Assembly (NCBI GenBank): GCA_032718565.1
Contig: JAVGVS010000638.1
Location: forward strand, 62,001 to 126,000
Source of the DNA: Distichodus sexfasciatus
Taxonomy: Eukaryota > Chordata > Actinopteri > Characiformes > Distichodontidae
Length of the DNA: 64,000 nt
Reading direction: 5' to 3'
Shown here piece after piece: positions 47,976-62,953 of the stretch. The notes below the pieces were generated by a model. The model was not told where the DNA came from and did not search any database. It worked only from the letters and a program-made list of their open reading frames with translations. The position numbers and the translations under genes were made by a program. Every line of letters starts with the position of its first letter. Positions within the stretch are counted from its first letter, which is position 1.

Positions 47976-48859
47976 TAATCACCAATATTTCAACTTTTAT
48001 ATTCCTTCTAAAGACTGGGTTTCATGCTCTGGTTTTTGAAACACCCTCACATCATGTCACTGAAGACCTGCCTGTATTTATGGTCTGTGTAGATTGTATT
48101 TTTGTTCAAATATTTTTATTATGTTCGGTGCAACAACACGCAACAGTGTTGCTTTTAAATATGCTCTATAAATAAATCTGACTTGACATCAAACCTACCA
48201 CTTGCCGCACATCTTCTTGACTATTTCCTAATATAGTAATCATTTCAACCATCTGTCCGCATACTTACTTTACATCCGCAAATGATTGTCTGGCTCCATT
48301 AAAAAAAAAATACGCCCGAAAAAGTGCACCACGGAAATATTTTCGTCGCGTTCTGTCTATTTGCAGCTCTATGTGTATCCTGTATTTGCAGTGCAAATAC
48401 GTTTGAATTTGTAAGATTAAAAATTCAAGGAGAAAACGCTTTCCTCAATTTGCAGTGTGTTTGCACATTCGTTACAAACTCGAATAATATGCTTTGTGGA
48501 TTTTCCTTTTTCTGTTGAACGTGTTTTTTCTTGCATCTTTAAAAATCTTGTGGAACGTCCTCCCAAAATCTGTTACAGTTGCAAAAGGGAGGCCAACTCT
48601 ATACTAAAGCATATGGGTTTAGAATGGTATGCCATTAAAAAACAAAATCATATCTGTGTAATGGCCATGTGTCCCGATATTTTTGTCCCTGTATTTAAGC
48701 AAAACTACAACATTGACCAGAACGTCCTACAGGGAAAGAGGTGTAGGACAATATAAGCAATATTTTTTGGAGGACACAAATTCAATAAGGACATAAATTT
48801 GATTTGTACACATAAAAGAAATTATATAAAAGAAGATAGTACTCCGGGAAAGTCTTTAA

Positions 48860-50646
48860 AGAGAAATGAATCTTTTCTAAAAAGGGAAGTTTCTCTTTTT
48901 CATGCTGTATAAAGGTTCATCTCTCCTGGATTGAATCACCTTTTCTCCTTGTCTCGACTCGAAGCCGCTAGTAGAGTTTTCCGACCCAACGGTGATTTCT
49001 CTCTCTCTCTCTTCCTTTTTTCCTTTGGGTTTGGGTCCTGCTGCTGCTGCTGCGTGGGAGCAGATTAGTTGGCTCTCTTCCGGAGGTGGAGGGACGCTGG
49101 AGGGACAGAGGAGGGGGAGTTTCACCTCCCCAAAGCTGGCAGCAACACCTTCCTAAACTCCCGAATTCCACAGCGAGCGGAAAGGAAAAAGGTGGGGAAG
49201 AATGTGGGCAAAGTTTGACGGAGGTCCATTCTCCTTAACTAAAAGTGGGAAGAAACAGTCTACGACCGATCCGAGGATCAATGAATAAAACACGCAGAAA
49301 CACATACACACTCATTCAAAAGACAAACACACACACACACACCATGAACATTGCTGGTGATGTGAATCCCTGCAGAGACAGAGAGAGGGAGAGAGAGAGA
49401 AAAGAAAAAGCACTGAACCAACTGCTAAACTGCACGTGTGAGACATCCACTGTATCATAATGTTTAGACCTCAATCAGCGTTGGAGGTAGCAATATTGAT
49501 CTCTTGAATCACAGTTTTGATCCTTTTTAATGTTATATTATCGATAATCTTATATTTATTATGTGTTAAGTAACACTCAAGATGCTTAGAATTTATTAAT
49601 GTTTCTTCGGAACGGCCCGTCACAAATAACAGCTACTTTAATTCATTCCTTGTTTGTTACGTAAATTCTTAATAAGGAATGGAAATGTATTTTTGTTCAC
49701 TAGTATAATTAACAACACACTATCAAACATAATAAAACTAACACTGTAAAAGAATTCAATACCATACACGTTTAATGACAAAGTTTTAGAAGTTAGAATT
49801 ATCCTCTTATTTTATGAGGTTTTTAAATATGGCCATGGCAAAGTCCATCTGATCATGACTTGGGACAGCAGGGCAATTAGTTACTTAAGAAACACTGTAA
49901 CTGTAATTGGTATGTATTACATATGTAATCTAGTATACACTAAGGCATTAATGACTTCGAATGTTTTCAGATCGACTTATCCGTCAATAAAGTCGAAGTC
50001 GAGTCGACAAGTCGTTTGATGACGTCATCACACAGACGCAGCGGAGGAACACAGGTTGCAACAATGAGCAACTTTTATTAAAGTTCTCTGTAACATTAAC
50101 AGTCAACATGCCAATCAAACAAAACAAAACAAAACATCGTCTTGTGTTTAAATTCCCCTCACGCCAACGTTCCCGCCCTTTTTAGGAAGAGACTATAATA
50201 ATTGGTTAAGTCAAGGTACGCATGTCAGCGTAAGCCAATCAGAGGCAGAGATGGCATTGTGTACACAAGCACACACGCGGAGAGAGGGAAATAACACACG
50301 ACTTGTCGACTTCTCTCAGGGGTCGTCGACTTGTGCCTCTGACGTCGACGCGTCGACAGATCGGCTTTTCTGTTAGTGCCCCAGTCAAGAATCTCGCACT
50401 ACTTCACACAAAATTAGGTTTATAAGTAAAGCTTAAATATATATCTGCAGTACTTTTGCAAACCCAGTGCCTCATAGACAACTGCGTCTGTGTGAAAGCT
50501 GGGCATTTTGAACATTCTTTGGAACTTGTAACTGAAGAACTTAAAAAACTGATCAACATTTACGACAGTGATGGGCAAAGGTATTGTTTATTACATTGTA
50601 AACGAATTGTATCTTTATTGTGCTCACCTTTGCGCAGGTACGGGGC
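48860..50646. other. Spacer downstream of slc16a2
   Basis: It contains a CTG run near 49041-49055 and a GA-rich patch near 49380-49400. A segment dense in GTCGAC/GTCGAAG motifs (about 49970-50365) looks like a DNA-element relic with reiterated palindromes. On the minus strand AATAAA at 50587-50592 lies 55 bases past the slc16a2 stop and may be a proximal polyadenylation signal. Confidence 0.45.
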
Positions 50647-53600
50647 TCATATGTGCGTCTCCATGTCGGTGTATCCGGGCAGCATGTCTCCGTTGGAGCA
50701 GTTCTTCAGCATGCGGTCAGTGCTGGGATCTGCCCCCTCGCCTTGCCGCTTCAGCAGACGCTTGTGTGCCAATGGCACAAAGAACAGCACAATGCCCCCG
50801 ACCATGGGGGGCACGCCGGCCAGGTAGAAAGCTACATGATAATTCCTGAAGTAGTCATGAAGAAGACCTGGGGAAAGAAGCAGTCCGTTGTTGGTTTGCA
50901 GTCTTTACATCAGCGTTAAAAATGAAATCAAAATGCTGTGATATAGCTGTTACTTAGTTAGATATTCCATTAAATTAGTGTGTACGTTTTGATAGTTGCT
51001 ATATGTGTCACCCAGAATGTTAGTGAACATCGATAGCACAAAGACTGCTGTGGTAGAGATGTGGGGGAGTTGGTAGTGTAACGATTAGGGAGTTGGCCCC
51101 GTGATCGGAAGGTTGCTGGTTCAAGTCCCGGGTTGGTAACGGTACCTGGGCAATTACCGTCCCCAAGTACTTCTCCCTGGGTGCTGCCCATCAGCTGCCC
51201 ACTGCTTCTTCATGGATGGGTCACATTTCGTTGTGGTTCGCTATGTGCTGTGCTGTGGTGTGTTCACAATGAAAAAAATAATCCCTCACTTTATTTCACT
51301 TTTTAAAATATGAATTACATTAGGAATTAACAGAAAAATAAAAAAAAGATAATAAAATCTCTAGTTGGAAGAAAGTTGGAAGCTTGATTGTGCAATATTT
51401 GATCATCACTTGCCAAGTTTGAAACAGAAAAAGGCCAAAGTGAGTTCTTAATTAGCATTATCTCATCCAGCAGGAATCAGTAACATGCTTAAACTCGAAA
51501 TCACACTACGCAATGTATTGACCCCTGATGTAACTGACACTGACACCAGTCTAACAACTTCTAATCAAAAACACACATTTTCACTGATGCATTCAAGTTA
51601 TTTTCACTTTACAGTGAGTTGCACAAACGTATTACCGTCAGCACTCGTAAGCATTATGTATTTTGGTCCTTTCTATAACTGATCCAGATTACGGTCTGAC
51701 GCAGTTGCTAAGTAACAGTGGCATTTCTATAGTTACTTGCCATCTCTAGTTAAAATGTCATGTAGATGCATAGTACAAGTTTAAGAAAATAATAAAACCA
51801 AACTTGAACTGTGGAAGGATTGCCAGTAAATGGAGGGCTGTATGATATTAAATATTACAAGTAACTTAAACAGAAATATTTAATGAAAATAGCTGCTGTA
51901 CAAAATGATAACGTCAGCAAAGCATTTAAGAGTGCACTGAACTTATAAAGAGTTCATTGTAAAACACTGCAAGGGCATGAAGGCATGGAGAAATCTGTTG
52001 AGTTATTAGCAGGGGTTTTAAAAAGGTTGCCAAGTATCGGAAACAAAAACCACTCGAGAGCCAATCAAAACCAAAACCCAGTGTTTCCAGGGACAGCGGC
52101 GCTTTGAACAATTCTCAGAAGAGATCCCAAAGTTTCATAGATTATCCTAATGTTTTGGAACCGGAGCCAGTGTTCTAGGAAATAATTCTATGATCATGCC
52201 ACGGCTTCAGAGTTTTAGGGATTGTTGATTAAAAAAAGAAAAGAAAAGAGAAGAACATAGCCCCACTGTGAGAGCAGGACTGGCAACCTTTGGTCACTGA
52301 CAGAAAAGCATTAAGGGACATCTGAGAGCTGTGGAATTTGCCTGTGAAAATAAAGCTTAATCCTGTCGATTTACCCCATGTACGGGAAAACTTAGACCTA
52401 AACCCACATTTTCTCTGAAGTATGCGTGGCCAGCTGGCAGGCTATATGAAATTCTTGTTCAGCATATTTATGCAAAATCTGATGTGTTTCATTTCAACTT
52501 TCATCTTCTTTTTCTCCGTGTGTATGTGAAAGAAGAAATATGTTGCTACAGCCCCGGGCCTTAAACTGTAAGAAAAGTATGCTCCACTGCCTGGGGTTGG
52601 CAAAACATAAAAGTCTTCTTTATGGTCATGATAATGTATTGCTCATTTTAAAAAGTAATAAATCTACAACCGTTTTATATAACTGAACAATAATAAAACA
52701 CATAATGAAAGATAGCATGCATATATAAACTTTAAATACTGTTGAATGGTTCTCGGCTCAACACTTCCACTTCATCACATCAGTGTTTGCTAATGTGTAA
52801 GACGTGGGGTCAGTGGTGGGTAAAACGTAAGACGTGGGGTCAATGGTGGGTAAAGTGAGGGAGTGTGGGGTCATCATTTAAGGTGTGGAATGATGGGTAA
52901 AATGTAAGGTATGGCATTAGTGTTGGGTGGCCAGTAAGGTGTAGGATCAGTATGAGGTACTAGCCAAGGTTTGGGTAGTTCTCAGTGCATTGGTCATTGT
53001 CAAGTCATGTGTACGGTGTAGGGTCCATGCTGGGGTCAGTGTCTGGATAGCCTGAAAGGTATGAGGTCTGTGTTGAGCAACGTCTAGGGTGTGGGGGGTC
53101 AGTGTTGGGTAACATTCAAGGTTTGGGGTCAGTGTCTGGAAGAGTGTGAGGTGTGGGGTCAGTGTTGGGTAACATGTAAGGTGTGGTCAATATTGGGTAA
53201 CATGCAGGATGTGAAAGTGAATGTTAGATAAAATGCAGGGTATTGGGTCTCTCTAGGAAATCTGTAGGGGGTCAGTGTCTGGAAGCGTGTAAGGCGTGGG
53301 GTCAGTTTTCACTAGTGTGTAAGGTGTGGTCTGTAGTAGGTAAGATGCAGGGTGTGAGGTGAGTGTTGGGGTTGTGTATAAGGAGTATGGGTGTTGAAAT
53401 TAATCGCATAATCGATGCATCACAATGCAGATGTGGACGATTCTGCATCGATGCAATGGCAGATCGTAATCGATTATAACGGAGGTTTTCAACCGGAGGT
53501 CCGCTGCCCCCTAGCGGTCTACGGCGGCATTGCAGGTGGTCTGTGACATGCGGTCCCGTTTTACTACTGAACTCACTTTTAAAAATGTATTTTTTTTCCA

Positions 53601-55693
53601 AAACATTTCCAATTGATTTGGGCTTCTTTAAGAATAATGAATTTAATGCAAATATCTAAAAAGTCATACAAAAAATACTCCCTCCAACACAGTCTGAGCG
53701 GTGGTCCCTGGGACAGAACCAGTTGAAAACTCCTGGATTGTACCATAATGACATTGCTTGGTGATTTTCTGGCTGTGGCATAAAAATTCAGTAGCAACTA
53801 TGGCTGCCCAATCTGTGATCCATGCCCAATCTGCGTGCAATGTGAAGTAATGTAGAAAAATTGATGGCATGCATCGCGATGCTTCGAGATATCGTCATAA
53901 TCGCGATTGAATCATGAGATCAGTGAAGGTTCACACCTCTAATAAGGAGTGGAGCCAGTCTTGGTTAATGTCTAAGTCACTGGGTCAATAGGTAGAGTGT
54001 AAAGTGTGGGGTCAGTTTTGGGCAGTGTGTTGGGTAACGCGCAGGTCATTGTTGATTGGTGCGTTAAGGTGTAGGGTCAGTGTTAGGTAGCATGTAAGGT
54101 GTAAGGTTAGCGCTGGGTTACATGCAAGGTTAGGGGCAATGGTGGGTTAACATGCTGGGTCAGTGTCGGGTTGTTTGTAAAGTGTGGTCGCTGCTCGGTA
54201 ACATGCATGGTGTGGAGTCAATGTTGGGATGTGTATAAGGTGTGGTCAACGTTGGACAACATTCAAGGTGTGGAACTTGTGATACGTTGTGCTTCTGGAC
54301 GTTACAAAGCTGATAGTTCTATACAGTGTAAGGTGGGGGTCCATGTTGGGTAAAATGTAGGGAAACACTAACGTGTGTACTCACCTGCAATTGGGGGGCC
54401 TGCAGTCATGGGCACTGCCATGAGGCCCAGCAGGTAGCCGATGGCCTGTGAGGCCTGCATGGGTCCCACCAGCTCGAAGGCGATGGGGGCCATGATGGTG
54501 ATAAAGCAGCCGTCACACAGTCCCATGAACACACACACCACCACCAAACCCTCAAACACCTCACACTGCGGAATCATCATGGACATCAGGCCCAGAACCA
54601 TGAACGAAGCCACCTGTACAAACACACAGATGCTTAAGGGCTTGAGGACTAAATGACGCAATAATACTGTATGTGTGTGTGTGTGTGTAGGTGTGTGTGG
54701 ACACTGTACCTGCATGTAAATCTTTCTCACTCCAGGTATGAGATCACCGACTTTACCAAAGAGGAGACGACCGGTGCCCGAAGACGCCCCGATACACACC
54801 AGCAGCACCCACTCCCTCTGCGTCTCGCCAAACTGCTCCTTCACAAAGTTGATCTGCGATACACACATTCGCAAGCGCACACACACACACGTTTTTTTTT
54901 TAAAGATTGTGCCTCTGACCCAAGTTTGCGTAGTGTGAATAGTAGAGTGTGCACAAGCCTTCATTTGACTGTTGATGTTCTTGATGTTTTAAAATTGCGT
55001 ATTGAATGACGTTTTTCGTAATCAGACATTTCAGAGCAACACAATTTGAAGCTGTAATTGCAATACCGTAATACTGTGATATTTTTGCTCAGGCCTATAT
55101 TTTTGTCAGAATTTCATATCGGGCCCCTGCCTACCCACAGCTGTCCCTCCCGGGAGTGGGGAAGGTGGGGGGGGACACTCTGTCCAAGTCTGATCTGAAT
55201 AACTCACAGTGTGTGTGTGCGTGTCTCAGCAGGAGTTGGCCGAAAAAGCGCTTTGATGCATCGGTGTTCGCTGCCCCAACGCTCCTCGGTGCCGCTGCTG
55301 CGTGAGAGGGGGCTATAAGTCAAACCAATTCCCCTCTTCCTCCTCTTTGTTTCTCGGAAACGGTCAAGGAGGTGGTGCAATTGGAGGTGGTGGGGGTAAA
55401 CATTCTTCGGAAGTGTGTCCTGAGCATGGGGTCGGAACCGCCGCTACGCTGCCAGTTTCGCTTTTTTCCCAAAGAGCACCCTCCAGCTTGGGATTTAGAT
55501 CAGTTTCTAGGATTAAGACTAACAACTAGTTTTATGTTGAATATGGGTTTAGGCCTACCTCAGTTTCAAAATAATTATGCGAATGATATAGAATTAAGAG
55601 TTATACATTGTATAACTTCTTGTCTTAAAGAGAAAAAGCGTGCGGAGAAGCAGATTCCTGCTCTCGTAATGAAAAAGCAAGCTGGCTGTAAGA

Positions 55694-55726
<33 letters not shown>

Positions 55727-55846
55727 TACAACAAAAGCCGGGGCAGAGGTTTACCTTTGATCCCGAGCCTTCAAAAACATAACTGCAGGTGGGACTTGTG
55801 TGACTTCATACAGACACCCCAATGCACATGTGGGACACACCCCCAC

Positions 55847-55881
<35 letters not shown>

Positions 55882-58800
55882 CCGCAATACACACATTTAT
55901 AACACATACACACACCCCTAACACATCCGCAACACACATCCATAATACATACACACCCCCCAGACACACATCCGCAAAACACATTCATCCATAGAACACA
56001 GAAATATAACACAAACATACACACATCTGCAGCACACACACAATCACCACCATTATTATACATACACACCCCCTCCCCGATGGACATCCTCAACAGATCT
56101 GAAACACACACATACACACACCCTAAACGACACACCAAGCACAAATGTAACATGCACACAACATAGAAACACACTCTTAGATCTGCAAATCACACATTCT
56201 TAAGAGGCATTCTCACACAGATTAATAATACACACACCCTGACGCACTTTCACGACACACGCGCATTCAAAACGCATATCAGACACATCCGCGACAGATA
56301 CACACACAAACAGACACACACAAAAGTTTAACAGCACTACTACTTATCGAACTGGTACTTTGACAGTATTCTTATTAGTACTTGTGAAGAAAAACTAACA
56401 AACTAACAAAATTCACATTGCTTTAATTAACAACTCACTATTATTATTCAACAAATCGTCGACACAGTGAGCTGACAAATACTCCTCTCACATGGCAGCG
56501 GCAATATTACTAATTGCATTATAAAAACCAAAAACATATACAATCCTTTTTGGGTTTCGAACCCCGGATGGAGTTCGCATGCTTTCCCCGTGTTCACGAG
56601 TGCTTCGGTTTCCACCCACAGTCCAAAAAGCATGCGCTGTAGTTTACTTGGCGACTCTAAACTGGCACCGCCAGGTGTGAGTGAGAGTGTGATTGTGTGC
56701 GCCCTGCAGTATGTTGGCGCCTGCCCCGGGATTGATCCCCGCCTTGCGCCTGTAAGTTCCCGGGATAGGGATAGGCTCTGGTGCCTCAGCGACCCTGGTT
56801 GGGATTAAGCGGTTCGGCTAATGAATGACTGAATGAACTGGTTTTCACCTGTGTGCGTGTGCGGGTGTCGTGTGAGAGTCTCCCCGTGAATTGTGCATAC
56901 AAGAGAACATTCTAGATTAAATCAGACAAACTGGGAAAGATCACTTTTATGTAGAAAGAAAGAATAATAAAGAATTTGATTGATTTATTTCTCCAGTACC
57001 GAAAGCAACAGCGTTAACCCCAGAGCTTATCCGTTTAGCACCTATGCAAACCACTAGAAACCCATGAAACACACACACACACACACCTACCTACATATAA
57101 TCTCACACACCAACTGTGTGTGACCAAACACACAGTCACACACCCAGGCATGCACAGACACATAGCCTCATAACATCCGCAACACAAAGCCACACCTCCC
57201 AAACATATGCATACACATCCTCAATCCACACACCCTCACAGTCATATCCTGACACACACTCACACACATACAATGCAAAGAGGTGCAACATTTCACAACT
57301 GCATTTCTCCCTTGAACACGAACACTTTACAACAGCCATAGTGGACATTGCACAAGAAACACGTCAAAGCAAAAAAAACGACCCACACGGGGGAAAAAAA
57401 AAGTGATGTTTACTTTTACAAAGTTCATACCCTGACGTTGGGCATTCCATATATACGGGATGAGAGGGAGTTTTAGACAGGGAGTGTTTAGATAAAGAAG
57501 TGAAAGGTGGAGTCGGCACCACTCAACTTGACTGTAGAGATATTACACAGTGATACACTCAGGGCCAGTCTCTATCCCAGCAACCCTTAATGAAAGTCTG
57601 TTTACATTACTGTGCACCGTTTACTCAGCATATACACTGTATATATATAAAAAAGTCCAAATATATGACAGTGCAAGTACCCCTCCGTTCTCACCATGTG
57701 GGTACAGTCTAATGTAATAGGATTTCCGACAGCCCTAATGCGGATCGTACCATTTCTTAAGTTCTTCAGCTTTGCCAAAAGCAGCCGGCTTGTTCGTTCA
57801 TTCTCATCGAGTGTCTCGTGGGTCATATGACTATTATTGTGCTGTTTTAGGTGCGTTGGTAATCAGTGTTGGGAGTAACATGTTACGAAGGTAATGCAAT
57901 TACAGTAATGTATTAAATTTTGCTGTAAAGCAGTAATGTATGGCATTATTAATACATTTTCAGTAATATTCTACTCCTTAAATATTTCAATAACACCAAC
58001 ATTTTAACCTAAAATTTATTGTATTGCTGCTTTGTTTTTTAAAAAAATTACTAACATAGTGAGATCGTTGGCACAAGAGAAAAAAATTCTTACAGGCTTT
58101 ATGCCTACAGTTATTATGCTGCACCACATCACCCTCCACTGGATGTAGAACCCTACTTCCAACCCCTAATGGGGAAAAGTCAAAAGTAGAAGAAGAAAAA
58201 GAAGTCCTACTTCTGCAGCTACTATGGTAAAAGTCACTGAAAAGTATGCAGGAGTCGTGTAACACATTCAGAGACAATGTTATAATGTAACAAATTACTT
58301 TGAAATAACATTAACTCGTAATTAATCTAAAATGCACAACTTGTCCAACACTGTTGGTAATTGTAAGTGGCTAGCAGAAGTTTAGCTTGTTGAAAAAAGT
58401 GTTATTTTACAACCTTCATGTAGTTGTTTTAAGAGTTTGGTCTACGGAGGCAAGCCATTGTCCATAAGCTGAATTATTTACCATAGTCTTTCAGAGGCTG
58501 CTTCAGTCAACGTTACGCAACGGTACGATACGCTGGTGTGCAGCTAGGATGTACGCATTTCCTACCCTGTGAGATGCCTCACTCTTGCCAGCAATCGACA
58601 GAGTTCAGTTATCTCACTGTTAGAGGGCATTTTTTCTGTTTTTGATGTTTCTTGACGCAACATTTTCGTACGTCGGGGACTACCTGTAAAACGTTTGATT
58701 AATTGTGACATTGATATAAGGTCATATCGCCCAGCCCTGTTGAGTCTGACCTTTGTTCCAGATGAGTCTACATAATGAGTCTAAGGTTTTACTCTGATGT

Positions 58801-61800
58801 CCTTTTGTGTTGCAGTTTCCATATTAACAAGCTTGCTGAAATATGGAAACTTCTCTATTTGAATGGAACACTGTTTACTGGAATTGATGCACTAGGGTTA
58901 TAATTTATGGGAAGCACATATGTTTTTAATCACTGCAGTCTTTCAGTCTTCACTTGCAAATGATGTAGGTTTGAGGAGGGAGCAGCAAAGTCAAGATCTT
59001 CAAGGTGACTAAAATTAATTAATAAGCATTTTCCCCAGGGTTGGGCTCTGCCTTGCGCCTGTAAATTCCCGGGATAGGCTTCAGGTCGGATAATGCAGGC
59101 ATGCGATGAATTTTGCCCTAAAGTCTAAGACTAAGTTTGATCTAAAATTGGATCACTTGAAAAACTTGATGATTCAAAGACTGCAGCATTAGGAGTTACT
59201 TATGACAAGTAGTTCTCTTTTCAATAAATGTATTGAGAAGAAATGATTGGACTTGTGGTTTTAAATTAAGTGAGAACAACACAACTAACCTTAAGAGAAC
59301 CTTGACAATGCACCAAACCACAATTCCCACGGTACGTTAACTAGGTGCAAAATGAAATGACAAACGATCCTAGAAGCATATCAAGTCTGCTAGTCAATGT
59401 TATTGGGCACTCGGCTGTGTCAGCTTAAACGGCAAGGAAACATTATGACTTAAAATGACATAACCACTTTTCATCCACTACCAAAATTAGAGGACAAAAA
59501 TGACTAAACCCTGACAAAAACCAATAAGTGTTTTTCTCCTAAAGACTATGACTACATTCTTAAACATTCTTAGCAAAATCAAAAGGAAAGAGCGTTTGCT
59601 TACCAGATGGACATAGGGAACAAAGTATCCCAGCACCGCTGTGGCAACGCCGAAAGCCCAGACGCGGTACGTCAGGATGCCGAAGACCCTGGCGTTGAAG
59701 TGCCTCCTAATCTTGGTCAGGCCGCTCCTCCAGCGGCTCCCCGGGGCCTCGCTGGCCCCCCGTGCCCCCGACTCGGGCCCTCCAACACCACCACCGCCGG
59801 TGCTGGGCAGCAGGGGCCGGAAGGTGAGGGCCGCCAGCAGCGACTGGACCAGCATGAAGAGGCTGAGGATCTGGAAGGTTCTGGAAAGGCCAAGCGGCCC
59901 CACCGCCTTCTTAAGCAGCACCGGCAGGCCCATGGAAAAGAGGCTGCTGGCCGCCGTCACCACGCCGTTGGCCAGGCCCAGACGCCGACGAAAGTAGTGC
60001 CCGAGTATGACGAGCGATGGCTGGAAGGCGAAGGACGAGCCGCAGCCGAAAAGGATGCCGTAGGTGAAGTAGCGCAGGCCCAGGGTCCTGCGGAGTGAAG
60101 AGTTATAAAAAACGGGGTGGGGAGAAAAAGTTCATCTTTTACAAGCTGTGAGTGTGTGTGTGTGTGTGTGTGTATGTGTGTGTGTCTGGAAAAGATAGAT
60201 ACGAGCATAATTACTCGAAGGACTATGCATGTAGGGGTGATAATGGATGTACAATAGGACGATCATAAAAGTGAAAGAGCAGGCTAGTGAGTGTGATAAT
60301 GTGCGTAATATACAAGAGAAAGAAAAAAGTGAAAGAAACAAAAGCAGAGAAAAATAATAAGACTAACACAGTATGGTTGCAAGTTCTGAAAGAAAGAGTA
60401 ATGTGTGTGTAAATATACAAGACACAGCAAGAAAGAAAGAACATTAAAACAGTGAGGTTGCAAATACTTGCATTTCCTTTGTGATTATGTATTTGAAATA
60501 TGATATAAAGAGTACGATGTGGATGTGATGTGGTACTCTGTACTCTGAGTGTGTGTGTCTGAGAGAGAGAGAAAGAGCAATAAAAGAACAAAGAAAATGA
60601 GAATATAGCTGTGTGTGTGTGTGTGTGTGTGTAAGGAAGCAAGTTTCACAGGAAAATACAGATGGTATATCCATTAATGCATGGTGTGTGTGTGTGTGTG
60701 TGTAGTGGGTGCATGTGCCTCCGCTGCTCATTCCTTTTATTAATAAAGCTAATGATTAAACGCTAGATAAACAGATACAGCCCCAGAACTGTCCCCAGGA
60801 CTATGATTTATCGAAGACACTCACAACACAACCGAGAAATGTGTATGTGTGTGGGTTCCTCTAAGTGGGGGAAAGGGTTGCAGGTCTGAACGAACATCAA
60901 GTCCAACTTTTACACACAATACACTCCAAAAACCCTTTCGTTTGCAATGACAAACAAAATGGACAGCACTTGACTAGCATTTTTGCCTCATACATTTTTG
61001 CTAGTGTTGACAGCTCTTTACTTTGAGAATATGTGTTAGGGAAATATTTGTATTATCTTACGGCCCTAAACTAACTAGCTAGCTAACAACATCACCAGCT
61101 AACATCAAAACCTTGTTTTAGCTGGTTATTGCTAATTGTGAACTTAACACGCACTCTTACTAAGGAACGTTATTCTCATTTTGAACCCTAGACTCATTTG
61201 ACTGCTATTGTTAGTCACCATTTTTGAATAAATTTGTAACTTTTAGTCTCTCTGAGAAACAGGCTTGCAGTTTTCAAGCCACAAAGTACTCACGCTAGCT
61301 TTGTTATGTCTAAGTGCTATAAATGTCAATTGTGATTTTAGTTGTAAAGCAGCACAAGACGGTCTCAAGACGCCTCAAACTGCCTTAAAACTTAAATGAC
61401 TGCTAAAAGAGTTTGAGAAAACAGCTTAGAGCTGTGTCTATTCTTGTTTAGCTTTACCTCAAATTTTTTGAAAAGTACTGAAGATGCAATGAGATGTTCA
61501 CACTTTATTAATTATTACTGAGCTCAAATGAAGCTGAAATTCTTAGGTTGGAGTTTTACTAACGTCCACGAATTCGATGCTGGAAAAGTTGCTATTCAAA
61601 GTTGCTATCAGGGTTCTCAATTCTCTGTGAGCTGCCATGATTGTGACTGCTTATTATTATTAGTGGTTGAATACCAATTTTAAGTGTTCTGTTCTTTCTT
61701 CTTATTTTTCCTCTCCACCAAAATGAATAGCACAGCCCAATCTGTAACTTCGAGAGATCTGAAATTTGTTACGTGAGCAGGGTCTATATGCATCTTGGCA

Positions 61801-62909
61801 ATTACAAAAATCGAATCGACCTTCGGGGCACAATACCAGGAAGACAAACACATTTCAGCTTTTTATTTGCGAACTCCTTTAATCCTGTTTAGTCGATTGG
61901 TGTAAATGAAGTGTCAAAGAAATCTGCGTCCAACATTGTAACAAAGAGTTATTGCTGCGATTTTGCTATGACGCAGCTAAGCCAATAAGTCAATCAAATG
62001 TTGGCTTCTATTTTTTTTTCTTCTATTATTATTTGTCCAAGCACATCATTGTTAATGTGATTTTTCGCCAGGTTTTAGTCTATGGTGTTTGGGCCCCGTT
62101 AAATGCAGCTTACAGCTATATTTATTACCATTTGCACTTTTTGGCCAATAACGACTTCCACAGTTTTTGCTGTAGAGATACCGTTCATTGGTTACAATGT
62201 TCTTCTTACAGAGGAAAAGTGCAGCATCAGTGTTACTGCGGACAGCCCAAACGCCATCCCTCTTTTTTCCCCCTCAGATGAGGTCAAAAAGTGTGGTTTG
62301 ATTTTTTCCATAGATTTAAACTGGGAATTTTGCACACTCTGTGACACCATACCAAGCGTTTCATCCAACATAGGCACTTTATCCCTTCTTTTTTTTTTTT
62401 TTAACCACATTTCTCCTTTTTGTCAATGGGGAAATGTAAAACTGCTGCCACACTGCCATTCTTGAAGAAACGTTTCAAAGTGAAGACTTTATTTCACCTA
62501 CTTTATTTTCATCAAATTATTTTTGAAATGTAACTCTTTCTGCATTTCTTCAGCTTGTTTATTTCTCCTTTCTACCTTTTTCAGAATTTGATCTCTTTCT
62601 ACTTTTCTCAGCACATGGCAATCATGCAATTTCATCTGGAATTGACAGTCAAGTTAACAGTAATATCCATGATTAGTCAGGCTTTGTGAAATTATGATGA
62701 ACTGTGGCTGACGCAGGGAATTAACAGGAATTGTGCTGGAAACACACACACACACACACACACACAGAATGAAATGCCTCATAGGGACTTGCACACATTT
62801 AAAAAAAATGTTTTAAACAAAATCATATGAAGAATTAGCTGTGAATTGTGTGTTAGGTAGAAGAGACATAAATGCAAGGCAGGCAAAGATGGAGTCTGTG
62901 TTAAGCTTA

Positions 62910-62953
<44 letters not shown>

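Larger units (their letters stand above)
46594..48688. mobile_element. Possible Tc1-like element bounded by inverted termini
   Basis: The 20-mer at 46594-46613 (GGCCAAAAATACTGGGACAC) and the reverse complement of 48669-48688 agree at 17 of 20 positions. The motif is typical of fish 'tatggccaaaagtattgggacac' elements. Inside are the repeat at 47090-47335 and a SINE at 47718-47975. No transposase frame is visible, so these could also be two independent ends. Confidence 0.45.

Noticed and set aside
55751..56174. Cys/Val-rich 122-codon minus-strand frame
   Set aside because: Translated CA/GT microsatellite.
59607..60098. 163- and 118-codon plus-strand frames
   Set aside because: Antisense shadows of slc16a2 exon 3, a GC-rich coding exon on the minus strand.
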